Translations under genes and position numbers: made by a program
Notes under the pieces: generated by a model
Database searches by the model: none
Told to the model about the DNA's origin: nothing
Seen by the model: only the letters and a program-made list of their open reading frames with translations
In this document: piece by piece, positions 23,601-34,137 of the stretch
Layout of the letters: each line of letters opens with the position of its first letter
Numbering within the stretch: the first letter of the stretch is position 1
Source of the DNA: Branchiostoma lanceolatum
Taxonomy: Eukaryota > Chordata > Leptocardii > Amphioxiformes > Branchiostomatidae
Direction: 5' to 3'
DNA: 64,000 nt
NCBI RefSeq assembly: GCF_035083965.1
Contig: NC_089732.1
Span: 15,879,424-15,943,423, forward strand

Positions 23601-23709
23601 TGGGATGATGTTTGTGTCATGTATGACAGGCGTAGTTGTTCTAATGTGGGCATGTAGATTCTGTTTCCGTAGTGTGAGCTCTAAAGCTTCCAAAGCAAAA
23701 CGGGAATAA
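14680..23709 (+). CDS. UDP-glycosyltransferase, complete 8-exon gene
   Basis: Exons are 14680-14900, 15598-15748, 18448-18702, 19052-19129, 20089-20202, 21790-22009, 22834-23053 and 23430-23709. All have GT-AG junctions and compatible phases, giving 512 aa, a normal UGT length. A hydrophobic signal peptide occupies about residues 1-20. The acceptor half ends with FDIVLADGGEICG (133-145), whose Asp139 matches the usual catalytic-dyad Asp. The donor half has FSLGTYAGSMP, WIPQNDILGHEKTKLFITHC, GSNGMYEA (from 360) and PLAGDQPDN (377-385). This is the UGT signature that binds the UDP-sugar. A membrane helix spans about 472-495, followed by a short basic tail ending KAKRE, a KxKxx ER-retrieval signal. 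The enzyme should conjugate UDP-sugars to lipophilic acceptors in the ER lumen. The usual GSH-W motif reads GSNW (Asn32), so the catalytic base is altered. Sugar donor (glucose or glucuronate) is undetermined. Confidence 0.93.
14926..15480 (+). mobile_element. LINE 3'-end fragment in UGT intron 1
   Basis: Translated pieces read LLYKEYVPATNCTKNWFHHV, RLSDLYIQTFVNF, GKLRFYKHLETEYVMES, KIRISAHSLEIENGRYKK and CKYCTMDTVKDKIHFICYCP. The last is the C-terminal zinc-knuckle region (IE-GRY...C..C...DE-HF...CP) seen in CR1-type LINE pol proteins. Several frameshifts and stops are present. The fragment starts only about 25 bases after the exon 1 donor, so it sits very close to a functional splice site. 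Confidence 0.75.
15978..16983. mobile_element. TA-flanked inverted-repeat element in UGT intron 2
   Basis: Terminal inverted repeats of about 85 bases (about 80% identical) begin CAATTTAAACTCTA at 15978 and end in the complement at 16983. They are flanked by TA on both sides (15976-15977, 16984-16985). A TA target duplication fits a Tc1/mariner-type element. No transposase is present. A second element (16256-16812) is inserted inside it. Confidence 0.8.
16256..16812. mobile_element. TTAA-flanked MITE nested in the intron 2 element
   Basis: It begins AGGAGTCCTAAAGTCCAGAGG-like and ends with the inverse (CTTCTGGAGTTAAGGACTCCT). TTAA lies on both sides (16252-16255 and 16813-16816). TTAA target duplications fit piggyBac-type mobilisation. 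A poly-G run follows the left repeat. It has no coding capacity. Confidence 0.8.
17190..17935 (-). mobile_element. Truncated Helentron-like element B (UGT intron 2)
   Basis: It matches the minus strand of element A and the plus-strand appearance of element C: TAACACAAGTTGT, CATTAATTATGCAAAT, CACGTGTTTGAGAGTCCT and CAAAATCTAATCATT blocks in the same order. Both termini are missing or eroded. Confidence 0.55.
19146..19371. mobile_element. Degenerate inverted-repeat element in UGT intron 4
   Basis: The left repeat CCCCCCTTCC...GCAGCGACCTCGCTGCGACC is inverted at the right as GATCGCAGCGACAGCGC...GTGTAATGGGGG. Identity is moderate and the target duplication is unclear. It abuts the next element (19377-19605) almost directly. 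Confidence 0.5.
19377..19605. mobile_element. TTA-flanked MITE (Harbinger-type) in UGT intron 4
   Basis: Inverted termini GGGCCTGTCACACTTGTGCG and its inverse ending GTGTGACAGGGCCC are flanked by TTA at 19374-19376 and 19606-19608. A 3-base TTA/TAA duplication with GG-starting termini is the usual PIF/Harbinger pattern. Length is 229 bases, with no coding capacity. Confidence 0.75.
20654..20689. repeat. Perfect hairpin, 14-bp stem and 8-base loop
   Basis: GGTTCAGGTCCGGA is followed after CTTATAAT by its exact complement. It is part of a foldback whose weaker partner sequence lies at 21340-21425 (GTTTAGGTTCAAGTCC and CCTGAACCCCGG in reverse sense), on the other side of the Helentron-like insertion. 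Confidence 0.8.
20712..21227 (+). mobile_element. Helentron-like element E (UGT intron 5)
   Basis: The left terminus TTATCTCCATGAAAAATGGA folds on itself. A GT/TTTG microsatellite and the AGCATAACTCAAGA and TTTTGGGCCCCCTGGTATGTG blocks follow. The right end carries the inverse match TTTTTCATGGAGATATGAGG, then GGGACTCCTGTT. Its architecture equals element A but it belongs to a different terminal subfamily, shared with element F at 40.5 kb. Confidence 0.65.
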
Positions 23710-23785
23710 CGGGGTTGTCTCTGTCAGAAAAGCTAACGTAGTGATACCAATTCCGTGTGGTACCATATATTGGTCGATGTTTGAA

Positions 23786-23791
23786 AATAAA
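23786..23791 (+). terminator. AATAAA polyadenylation signal of the UGT gene
   Basis: The first canonical AATAAA downstream of the UGT stop codon, 77 bases after it. The 3' UTR is therefore probably about 100 bases. Confidence 0.6.
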
Positions 23792-23918
23792 AAATGTTTT
23801 TATTGGTCAGAAATTATCCGAAGTGGCAGCCTTTCTAGCGCTGAATTGAGACAGGATTTATAGGTTTCACATAATACACAACATATACATGTCTTATCCA
23901 AACTTGCATTTTGCGGAA

Positions 23919-24129
23919 CTGTCGCAAGGGTCTGGGCGGCTGCCATTCAGAGCCACCAGGTGACCTCAATAAGACCTTCCCCAACCGTCAGGTACCAATT
24001 TACACCTTGGTGGAGTGAGGAAAGTCGCGTAAAGTGCCTTTCCCAAGGGCACAAGATCGGTGGCATGACAGGATTCGAACTCGGGACCTCTTGGTTCTGA
24101 GCCGAATGCTCTGCCGTTGCGCCACACGA
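23919..24129 (-). mobile_element. tRNA-derived SINE
   Basis: Read on the minus strand from 24129, the head contains an A-box-like TGGCGCAACGG and a B-box GAGTTCGAATCC with tRNA spacing. A conserved body follows (GGCACTTTACGCGACTTTCC, CCACCAAGGTGTAAATTGG, ACCTGACGGTTGGGG), as in widespread marine-invertebrate and deuterostome SINEs. The tRNA part no longer forms a proper acceptor stem, so this is a retroposon and not a tRNA gene. RNA polymerase III would have driven the source copy. Confidence 0.8.
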
Positions 24130-24230
24130 CGCAACATTTTGTTTAATGATAACAAATCTCATAGGATGGTGGAGAAACTACCCATGGTGTCCCAACGACG
24201 AGGTCACGGGATAGGTGTTTTCTCATAACC

Positions 24231-25979
24231 AACTAGAGTTCCACGACCCCATACCTTCGCCGACTGTTGTTAACCGTTTTGAGTGGCATATCATGAATGT
24301 TTCCCATTTATTATGCAAATTATTACCCTATTTGCATGGATTATGTCAGTTGATCATTTTCTCTACCCAAATAACACAAGTTGTTCAAAGTATGGGAGTC
24401 ATATCTTAGCAAAAAAGGCTACTGTGGCATTTCCCCATAACTTATGTAAATGAGGCCCTCGTTTGAATGATTTTTGTCCGATAATGTCCACATTAACTTA
24501 ACTTCCAAATACTGCAAAGATTAAATACCCATTATTTGCAACTATGGAATCATAGTATTTCGCCTTTGATTATGTAAATTAGGTATTCATTTTCATGATT
24601 ATTATCTATCGATATTCCTCTCTTTATCAGTTACACTTGTCACGTGTTTGAGTTGGCTATAATGAAAGCAGCGGATTTATAAACTTTCATCATTAATTAT
24701 GCAAATTCGCTCTTAATTTGCATAATGAGCATACGATCCTGTCAATCATCACTCAAGCTATCTCCATACCAGATATCATGACGACCGGTCAATCCCTTCT
24801 TGAGCTCTAGCTATTTAGCACATTTATTTAGTTCAGAAAAGTATTTCAGTCAATTCACGTGTTAACCGCATTTACCTGTGTTAACAATTGGCAGCGCATC
24901 CCAACTCATTAAATTACTAGAAAGAATATTAAATCCATTACTAGTGATTTAATGAGCTAGCATGCCTCTTACTCATTAAATCACTATAACAGAATCTTTA
25001 AAACCCTTACTAGTGATTTAATGAGCTAGCATGCCTCTAACTCATTAAATCACTATAACAGAATCTTTAAAACCCTTACTAGTGATTTAATGAGCTAGCA
25101 TGCCTCTAACTCATTAAATCACTATAACAGAATCTTTAAAACCCTTACTAGTGATTAAATGAGCTAGCATGCCTCTAACTCATTAAATCACTATAACAGA
25201 ATCTTTAAAACCCTTACTAGTGATTAAATGAGCTAGCATGCCTCTAACTCATTAAATCACTATAACAGAATCTTTAAAACCTACTAGTGATTTTATGAGT
25301 TAGAGACATGCTAGCTCATTAAATCACTAGTAAGTGATTTTGATAACCTCTTACTAGTGATTTAATGAGTTAGAGGCATGCTAGCTCATTAAATCACTAG
25401 TAAGTGATTTTGATAACCTCTTACTAGTGATTTAATGAGTTAGAGGCATGCTAGCTCATTAAATCACTAGTAAGAGATTTGAAAATTTCTTACTAGTGAT
25501 TACTGAGAGTTACTCTTATAAAAAATCACTAGCACAACTTTTTTACTTACTTCGTGTTTTGGCATGTTTTACTAATACTAACTAAATAAATGTGTTAAAT
25601 AATCAAGTCTCCTTCTTGAGTTATTCCCATTCAAAGTTTAAATTGGCTCCTGAAGTTCAAACAAAGTCACTAGGGCGCCCAAACCTAAACAACTTACTCT
25701 CTCTCCCATCTACCACTTAAAAATCATGACCATAGCATGTCCAGAACACGAGATATTGAACCCGGAATTTCCGCTGCAGTACCATAGCAAGCCACTAGGA
25801 GGCCTAAAATCTAATAATTTCGAGGACTTAAGAAGACCTACTCACATTCAAATTATCATGACGGTCAATCGAGGCATTCTCGAGTAATCGCCCCCCCCCC
25901 CCCCCCACACACACACAGACGCGCGCACGAACGCTGACGAAAACATAACCTTCTAGGCGAAGGTAACTAGGCGAAGGTA
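24231..25979 (-). mobile_element. Helentron-like element C with hairpin array
   Basis: In minus orientation the element runs from an ACCTTCGCC hairpin end (duplicated at 25953-25979) to the GGCGAAGGT...GGAACTCTAGTT end at 24231. It shares its internal blocks with element A. Its middle is expanded by an array of palindromic units (24938-25510). A poly-C run and CA tract at 25890-25916 correspond to the microsatellite of the other copies. Confidence 0.6.
24938..25510. repeat. Tandem array of 69-70 bp hairpin units with orientation switch
   Basis: Five units of about 69 bases start at 24938, 25007, 25076, 25145 and 25214. Three units of 70 bases start at 25282, 25352 and 25422. Each unit has arms TAGTGATTTAATGAG and its complement around a short asymmetric core. 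The core reads CTAGCATGCCTCTAA in the first five units and its reverse complement in the last three, so the array inverts at about 25281. Spacers also differ between the halves. It has no coding content. Confidence 0.85.
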
Positions 25980-26190
25980 ATGATTTTATCATGTGTGCCG
26001 CATGCCATAGAATTATTACCGCCATGGTTTGAGTCTGCGTTGACTTTGATAAAAGGCCTTACCGTGACTTTATAATCTCTCCACGAGGTTTGATCTATAG
26101 CCCTGGTTAATATCCGTGAACTTTGTATGCATCCCGTACTGCAACGTTTTTATGCCCACACCGCACCAGAGTTGTGAATGCTGATTGATA

Positions 26191-26550
26191 CTAGAAAGGC
26201 AACATTTGCGAGCAAATACAGCATGTTTAGCCATACTCCTCGCCCTGCAAAAAATGGACTGTCCCAAAATAACAATCGACCATTCTAAAATATTTCCACT
26301 AAAAAAATGGATCTCCCCAGTCCAAAATTGAGTTTAAAAACAATTTGGGTGGAAAACAATACAGGGATGGAGTCTTCCAGTAGCACCTCAACACGATAAG
26401 GACCAGTCCAAAACCATATCCACTTAAACAAATACACTTCTGCTAACAAATGGACTTTTTCATAATCATTCCAACTCAAAAGTGAAATAAATAATTAAAG
26501 AATCCCCTTCTTGCAAGAATGGGATATTCCGTGCCATCTCCATGTAAACT
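26191..26550. repeat. Dispersed repeat copy 1
   Basis: It starts CTAGAAAGGCAACATTTGCG and is about 90% identical to 32810-33174 along its length. A diverged half-unit follows at 26555-26660 (GGCAACATTTGCGGGCAAAT). No terminal inverted repeat was found, and superfamily is unknown. Confidence 0.75.
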
Positions 26551-27441
26551 ACAGGCAACATTTGCGGGCAAATACAACATATTTCACCCATCGCCTTCCC
26601 CATGCGAAATGTGATCAACCACACACATAATAACCATTCCATAGACACATCAACCAAAAAAATGGATTACCAGTCCAAAATTCAATTTTTGCAAATGCAA
26701 GATGCAAGGATGGCCTTTTTTGATAATCAAAATGCACATTTGTGGCTTCTCTACCATGATATTTAAACCAAATGATCAGAAATTTGGTATGGAAATGCCT
26801 CTGATAGATGCTCACAGATCTTTCTTTGCAATTCAGAATAATCAAGTCCCTAACTTTCTATTTTAGAAAAAAAACTGGTGATGGCTGGTTAGATAGCACA
26901 CGCCGTGACGGTACATGTATGAAGATCAGACCGGTTCTCTCCACACACACACACCTACACATTCACTCACAATCTTACCATTTTTGTACTTAAGAGCAAA
27001 AATGCAAACATAACACTTTGAATCTTGACAGTTTTACTTCAGCACAAAATTGCAACTTTACACTTGTCTTCTCCCATTCTCTTATTATTTCCTCTATGTA
27101 GATACGAATACTGCGAGTTGAATCATTTCCATGTCAAAGCTTTACGCAAAAAAAATCTTGTAAGCTGTAAATATTGAATATTACATCGCAGAAAATCTAC
27201 ATTCATGACGTCAAAATATACATGTTTTCGGAATTGGCTGCAATCTATTAGTAGTACATGTATATCCTTTTCTGGCTGGCAGGGGCCAGGTCTGCCTGCT
27301 TCTTCAACAGGCAGTTTCTAATGGATACTGAACAGTCGATGCAAAATATTTCAGAAACATATTCAAGGAGCGCCTTAAGGGCGATTTTCTGTCAAGCTGG
27401 CGGCAAACAATAAGAATCTTTAAGAAACTTGAAACATGTTC

Positions 27442-28805
27442 AACTAGAGTTCCACGAACACATTATCTTCGCCAAATAATCAAGGCTAATTATCGAAAGT
27501 GATTTATATTTACGTGCCTATCACCCCCTGCAAATTTGATCATGCACCATACCATTTGGACGTTATGATTGGGCAAATGAGTCCATTTAAGATAGGGTTA
27601 AAAATCATTTGGTGGTACAGGACTAGTATATGTGTAGAGTGTGCTGATATATGTTATAACTGGTCATGAAAAAATATGAGTATGTTGATATTATATGGGC
27701 CACAAAGGTTCGATATGGCAGTGTTGAAAGTTGAAAGTGATGATGAAATAGTACAGTCAATACATATGAATAGAATAAATCTGGCATGTTTTTAGGTGTT
27801 TCTAGTCAGGCTTTCTATTTTGTCCCTATTTCGTTATGTCGCCAACCGTGTTGAACAAAAATGCTTAAACTGAACGCGTCAAAAACCAGCAGGACCCACA
27901 CCTCTGCTTGGAGAATAGTTTATTTATTTGACCTACATGTACGTTTATGCAAGGCTATCTGTTTACATGACCTGACACTGTCCCATGTCCCATTGAAAGG
28001 CAGTGGGTTAACAAACTTTCCTTACTAATTATGCAAATTAGCTCCTTATTTGCATAATTAGTCATTGATTATGTAAAGCACCATCCGAGCTCTCTACATA
28101 CCAAACATCACGACGATCTGTCGACCCATTCTCAAGTTATTCATGTCCGAATGTCAAAACAAAAACACCCACTGCGGTTCTTAACAAGCCGCTAGGGGGC
28201 AAAAATTTAGAGAACTTACTTTCTGTGGCATGAACTATCTACCACACAAAAATCATGACCATAGCACTTTCAGAAAATATGCCCCTAAATTTTGAAGCTC
28301 TGCTGCAGTACCTTTGGTACCCGCTAGACGGCCCATTATCGAACTTGACCTTCCTTTCGGTAAATCCTACCCATCCACTAAATATCATAAGGATCCATCA
28401 ACAGCTTCTTGAGTTATGTTGTCCACAAGAAAATTCACATGCACACAAAGCCCGCTGCAGTACCGACGGAAAGTGCCAGGAGAACCATTTTTGAACTTGA
28501 CCTCCGTTTTCACAACATCTACACACCTGCAAAAAATCATGAAGATCTATCAACGTTTCCGTCACTTTTTTTGCCTACATACAAACACAAAAAAATGCTA
28601 AGTCCGCTGCAGTACTATTGAAAAACGCAAGGTAAACCATTTTCGAACTTGACCTTCCTTTACACAACCACTACACACCTACCAAAAATCATAAAGATTC
28701 ATTGAAGTTTTCTTGAGTTATGCTCCTGACATACATTCAGAACCACCCAACAGATTTTTCAACCGAAAACATAATCCTCTCCGAGTACAAGTACTCGGCG
28801 AAGAT
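27442..28805 (-). mobile_element. Helentron-like element D
   Basis: The left boundary AACTAGAGTTCCACGA and the right hairpin end CCGAGTACAAGTACTCGGCG AAGAT are the same end types as element C. Internal blocks include TTAATTATGCAAATTAGC, CGTGTT-like and repeated CTGCAGTACC...GAACTTGACCTTCC subunits (28300-28680). No coding capacity. Confidence 0.6.
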
Positions 28806-28987
28806 AAAAATAAAAGCAGACTTTCATATGGAGATTCAGTATACAATGTAAGTAGCCAGCTGATACTATCTACCATTAACAACATTGTATAGTCTGGAAC
28901 CTTGCTGCAGTTTGTACTAGATTAGAACAAGTAGCCAGCAGTATTTTGCCTTACATTGTACCTGTTACAATTGTTGTGCAATAAACT

Positions 28988-29257
28988 TTAACTTGACTTG
29001 GACCATGGTCTGCTTCTCTTCTCTAGTGGGGTCTGGAGGATGGAAACAGAAGAGTGAGATTTAGCATATCAATACAGAGCTGAAACACTGATAAAAAAAC
29101 TATAGACAGATATGGAATCTGTTCATGTGTCCAAATAAACATGCATGATTCCAGAATTACTTACAATCTTGTGTGGCTGGCTGGGGCCAGATTTGTCTGC
29201 TTCCTCCAAATGTGGTTTATCGCGGACCAGGTTCTGCTTCTCTACAGGGGGTCCCAT
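28988..29257 (-). CDS. Candidate small spliced minus-strand gene, unrecognised
   Basis: On the minus strand, exon 29257-29165 starts right after a CCTCTAG acceptor with ATG, has 31 codons and ends at GATT|GTAAGT. Exon 29032-28988 follows a CCTCCAG acceptor in the same phase and stops after 14 codons. The product is 45 aa, starting MGPPVEKQNLVRDKPHLEEA. Upstream possible non-coding exons are 29570-29527 (TTTTCAG acceptor, GTAGGG donor) and two similar alternative first exons with donors at 30719 and 31526 (both CAG|GTAAGAA). A DKP-x-x-EE-x-x-DKS stretch faintly recalls beta-thymosin, but the actin-binding LKKTET motif is absent. I do not assign a function. The coding exons share intron and exon words with each other and with 27230-27330, so they may be duplicates. 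Confidence 0.3.
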
Positions 29258-29821
29258 CTAGAGGACACAAACAGGAGCGCAAGATTTAGCATCACAATGC
29301 AGAGTAGAAACATTCATCAACAATATATTTTGACCATACTTATAGTATGGGCAAAATATGATTAAAAAATTACATTGATTTGAAAACTGTACATATTGTC
29401 TGTTGTCAGAAGAAAACATTACTTAACATTTAGTTGTGTTGGAGATAATCTTCTTTTCGATGTCCATGCCAGACCTGTCTCTACATCTACCTATACGTGT
29501 AGTGACAGATGACAACAGGCCCTACCTTTTGTGTGCCACGAGCATAATCTTTCAACTGGCCCTTATCATCTGAAAAGAAACAGAGACACTGCATTCATTC
29601 TTGCATACATTACTAGACATCTGTCAAAATGGTTTTCAATGGTAAAATGATACGAAATATGACAATGACAGAAATATGAAAACATTTACAAATACTATAA
29701 GGTAAATAAAGCCAAATGACCTGAGATTTTTTATAACACTCTAAAAACAAAATCAATGCAAATGACAAATTGGCAGTAACAATAAAGTATTGACACGAAT
29801 GATTCTTAATCTACAAGGCTT

Positions 29822-30250
29822 CCAATCATGGAACATCCACCAAGCTCCCCCTTAAGCAGGTCTTCCCAATGCTCCCATCCCCCACTGAATGTGCCCGGTG
29901 GCAAGGTGGAAAGCTGGCACAAATATGCCATTCACAGGCTTCCACTTACCAGGCTCCCCCTTGCCAGGTCATTTTGGCAAGAGCCAGAGCGGGACCCTTA
30001 GTCGTTCCCCATCCCCCTTGCCACCACCAAATGTGCCGGGTGACAAGGGCCGGGACGCTGGCACAAATATATCATTCACAGGCTCCCAGTCGTGGAGCAC
30101 CCACCAGGCTCCCCCTTGCCAGGTCATTTTGGCAAGAGCCAGAGCGGGACCCTAAGTCGTTCCCCATCCTCCTTGCCACCACCAAATGTGCCGGGTGGCA
30201 AGGGCCGGGACGCTGGCACAAATATATCATTCACAGGCTCCCAGTCGAAA
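29822..30250. repeat. Tandem repeat, about 155-bp unit, nearly three copies
   Basis: GC-rich units repeat CCAGGCTCCCCCTTGCCAGG at 29949 and 30104, and AATATATCATTCACAGGCTC at about 30066 and 30221. The first copy (29822-29948) is more diverged. Three reading frames remain open through it because the unit lacks stops, which mimics a coding region. Confidence 0.8.
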
Positions 30251-30924
30251 GGGCCGGGAAAGGGTCGAAAATGAAAGTACCAGAATGTACATTCTGCATA
30301 CACTGTATACACATGGTAAAAGTTTAGAACCTCTCCGAAAATTCTAGTTTCTAACTAAACTCCTTGCATACTAAACATCACAAAGTACATGTATCCACGA
30401 CAATTATGCATTTTAGAATATTTTCATGTTCATTCTCTATATCCTTGAAAATGTGGTGGCTTGTGTGGCAGTTTGTCAAAGTAGCCCCCCCCCCAAAAAA
30501 AAATCTGAGGAACACAGGAAGACGTCACCATGAAAACAAAATAAATATCCAGTTTATAACCATCATGAAACAGAAATGATACAGAAACCTCTATCTTAAG
30601 CTAGTCGTTTGTAACGGAAGACCGATTTCATAGCAACTTAAGTCTTGCACGTAAAGAAATAAAATGTCTGCTATAACTACCATACGTAAACAACATAGAA
30701 TGCCGAGCAAATTCTTACCTGATAAAGTTGTCCGCTATCTTACGAAGTCAATGTTACTGAACCGTTGGTTCTTGAGTTAGTTTTTAGAGGAGAGCGTAGT
30801 TGGCCGAAGACTCTACTCTTAGTGTACTCTATTCCACTCTAGAGTTCTTTTAATTTAATATACAACGTACAAAGTCCGACAAACAGAAAATATGAGTGGT
30901 CGATAAAAATTTCCAACTTTGCTG

Positions 30925-31395
30925 AGTTTGAACACAACAAAACGTAACATACGAAATGTGACCACGAACAGAAATATATTTTATTTATTTCTTAATTTAA
31001 TAAAAGGTAACCCTTATTTACTAAAAATGTAAACAAATTCCAGGGTAAGGCCCAAAAGTGTCTTCGGATTGGGGGTTTATTCCAAAAACGATGGTATAGC
31101 ACTTGCCTGCGGTCACTTGTCACGTGAATGGAAAATTCCATCGTCTGCAGCGGGCGAACGTGCTAGTTATGAAAACAACAAAATGTAATACGCACATATA
31201 AAACGTGACTACAAAAAGAAATCAAATTTATCAATGTATTCATCAATTAAATGTCAAGTAACTATTACTTACTGGAAATGTAAAGATTTTCCCGGTGGCG
31301 GTTGTTTTTAAGGGAGAACGGTAATTTTATTCCGAAAACACTACGACGCCGGTCTAGCACTTGCCTGCGGTCCCGTGAATGGAAAATTACAGAGC
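30925..31395. repeat. Two-copy diverged tandem duplication
   Basis: Segments 30925-31155 and 31170-31395 share ACAACAAAA-GTAA, CACTTGCCTGCGGTC, GTGAATGGAAAATT and TTATTCC-AAAA words in the same order, spaced by about 250 bases. The duplication lies between the two alternative first exons of the candidate minus-strand gene. Confidence 0.55.
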
Positions 31396-31688
31396 GGGCA
31401 TTTTAAAATGTGTTTACTAAACGAAAGCCGAAACAAAATATTTAGAGTTCTCAATTACCAAAAATATCTCTATACGTAAGATAACAATGTAGGGAAGGAA
31501 TTCGGGATATTAAAGCACTTCTTACCTGGTAACGTTAGTACTGTCTGCTATCTGACGATAGAAAAATGTTGGTCGTGACGCAGAGTGTCGTCTGCTAGCG
31601 TGCTAGCTAGTGATGGAAAATTCCGCAGAAGCTTTCCAACCGACATGCAGCGGGGGGGATGTGTATGCAAGTTCGACAGCAAAAGGTG

Positions 31689-32809
31689 TTGAACCCGGCG
31701 TTATATCCTTTTTATCTACATTTTATGATATTATAACTACTTTGACATATTTGTTTAGGCATACATTCCTATATACCTTGTTCTTACCCTATATCAATAA
31801 TGATACATTCAACTTACTCCCCCATAATATCAAAATGGACGCGTCCGCATGCCGCGCGCCTATTAGTATTGAAAGTGACAGAAGTGGCAAATATTGTCAA
31901 AAAAGCCCAAAATAGATCGTTTTGAAGAGATGTATGCTGAAAATGGGAATGTAGTCCTTTAAATATTTGTTCAAGGCACATATACAGCAGATTTCAGGTC
32001 ATTCGGTTGAAATACCAGGGCGCAGGAGGCCAAGATATGCTAAAAATAGCCTAAAAACCTCAATAAAATCACTTCCAAGGTCAATATCAAAAAAAAGGAA
32101 AAAGCGCACATTGGCTTTTGCCTACATTACCTCTGTACCAAATTTCAGGTCATTTGGTCAAAAAAAGACAGAGATGAATCGATTTGAAGATTTGACAGGA
32201 GGAGGAGGAGAAGAAGAAACATGAGTAAAAACAATATGTTTAGCCATACTAGGTATAGCTAAACATAATTTGAACCCGGCGTTATATCCTTTTTATCTAC
32301 ATTTTATGATATTATAACTACTTTGACATATTTGTTTGGGCATACATTCCTATATACCTTGTTCTTACCCTATATCAATAATGATACATTCAACTTACTC
32401 CCCCATAATATCAAAATGGACGCGTCCGCATGCCGCGCGCCTATTAGTATTGAAAGTGACAGAAGTGGCAAATATTGTCAAAAAAGCCCAAAATAGATCG
32501 TTTTGAAGAGATGTATGCTGAAAATGGGAATGTAGTCCTTTAAATATTTGTTCAAGGCACATATACAGCAGATTTCAGGTCATTCGGTTGAAATACCAGG
32601 GCGCAGGAGGCCAAGATATGCTAAAAATAGCCTAAAAACCTCAATAAAATCACTTTCAAGGTCAATATCAAAAAAAAGGAAAAAAACGCACATTGGTTTT
32701 GCCTACATTACCTCTGTACCAAATTTCAGGTCATTTGGTCAAAAAATGACAGAGATGAATCGATTTGAAGATTTGACAGGAGGAGGAGGAGAATAAGAAA
32801 CATGAGTAA
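31689..32809. repeat. 581-bp tandem unit, two near-identical copies
   Basis: Copy 1 starts at 31689 and copy 2 at 32270 (TTGAACCCGGCGTTATATCC). Both run through TTTCAGGTCATTCGGTTGAA and TTTCAGGTCATTTGGT to a GGAGGAGGAGGAGAA stretch. Copy 1 ends with a hairpin (32239-32271). Copy 2 is cut short by the repeat starting at 32810. The similar 82-85 codon open frames in the copies follow from the repeat and are not evidence of a gene. Confidence 0.85.
32239..32271. repeat. Imperfect palindrome at the unit end
   Basis: TATGTTTAGC...ATAC and its inverse GTAT...GCTAAACATA form a hairpin. The same structure closes the partial third copy (34111-34137), suggesting it is the terminus of the repeated element. 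Confidence 0.7.
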
Positions 32810-33174
32810 CTAGAAAGGCAACATTTGCGAGCAAATACAGCATGTTTAGCCATACTCCTCGCCATGCAAAAAATGGACTCTCCCAAAATAACAATGGACC
32901 ATTCTAAAATACTTCCACCAAAATAATGTATCACCCCAGTCCAACATTGAGTTTAAAAACAATTATGAGTCTCTCCATACAGGAATGGAGTCTTCCAGTA
33001 GCACCTCAACACAATATGGACCGGTCCACAACCATATCCACTTATTGATTAACAAATACACTTCTGCTGACAAATGGACTTTTTCATAATCATTCCAGCT
33101 CAAAATTGAAAGAAACAATTTAAGAATCCTCCCCTTGCGAGAATGGGATATTCCGTGGCATCTCCATGTAAACT
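32810..33174. repeat. Dispersed repeat copy 2
   Basis: About 90% identical to 26191-26550 from CTAGAAAGGCAACATTTGCG to CCATCTCCATGTAAACTA. It directly truncates the second 581-bp unit, so it either inserted there or forms a composite element with it. Confidence 0.75.
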
Positions 33175-33735
33175 AGACCAGTCGAAAAATATCCGCTGAA
33201 AATTACACTCTTGCGCATAATCAACCCAGTTCAAAATTGAATAAAAAAAGATCAACCCCAGGGAAGAATGAAGTTTTCCGTAGTATACATAATGATATAT
33301 ATGAAGATTTGACAGGAGAAGAAGGAGATGACCAAATACAACATAATTCAGCGATAGTATGAGTGAAATATAAAAATGTGACATCCCTTTCTTTGAATGG
33401 ACTTTGGGTTGAAAATAACGAAACGAAAAAATTCTTTGTTTAAACAATCGTTTTGAAAGGCTGTTTGCCAAACATTTGAATGAGGGCCGGTGTACATGAC
33501 CAAGGCAGACACATGACAGATTTCACATTATTTTGGTTTAATACTTAGGAACTGGAGATACGTATCTTTGTTAAAAAAAGAGTGAACAAAGCCATGTAAT
33601 CACATGTCCTAGGAATTCCCATACCATATTTGGCATGAATACTAGCACACCTGCGTCAGGAATGCAAGATAAGGCTCACAGGCATGCAAGGCCAGGTGCA
33701 AGGCACTTGGGGTCAATGACCTTTAGGTCATATGT

Positions 33736-34137
33736 AGTATTGAAAGTGACAGAAGTGAAAAATATTGTCAAGAAAGCCCAAAATAAATCGTTTTGAAGAT
33801 ATGTATGCCAAAAATGGGAATGTTGTCCTTTAAATATTTGTTCAAGGCACATATACAGCAAATTTCAGGTCATTCGGTTGAAATACCAGGGCGCAGGAGG
33901 CCAAGATATGCACCATTGGTCATAAAAACCTCAATAAAATCACTTTCAAGGTCAATATCAAAAACAGGAGAAAAACGCACATTGTTTTTTGCCTACATTA
34001 CCTTTGTACCAAATTTCAGGTCATTTGGTATAAAAATGACAGAGATGAATCGATTTGAAGATTTGACAGGAGGAGGAGGAGAAGAAACCTGAGTAAAAAC
34101 AATATGTTGAGCCATACTAGGTATGGCTAAACATAAT
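33736..34137. repeat. Partial third copy of the 581-bp unit
   Basis: Homology starts at TATTGAAAGTGACAGAAGTG and continues to the terminal hairpin near 34111-34137, with about 10% divergence from the first two copies. The upstream third of the unit is missing. Confidence 0.75.

Noticed and set aside
24050..24129. tRNA gene on the minus strand
   Set aside because: A and B boxes are present, but the acceptor stem does not pair and a SINE body follows.
24938..25510. CRISPR-like regular repeats
   Set aside because: The units are palindromic with near-identical spacers, in animal DNA inside a transposon, with no cas genes.
29869..30327. 152-codon frame in GC-rich repeat
   Set aside because: Three frames are open because the 155-bp unit lacks stops. 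The sequence repeats itself and has no protein features.
31689..32809. LTR pair of a retrotransposon
   Set aside because: The 581-bp copies are directly adjacent with no internal gag/pol and lack TG...CA termini with primer-binding site.
31967..34092. Three similar 82-99 codon open frames (MFKAHIQQISGHSVEIPG...)
   Set aside because: They follow from the 581-bp repeat copies. The underlying DNA has internal non-coding motif duplications, and the frame is not extended outside the repeat.
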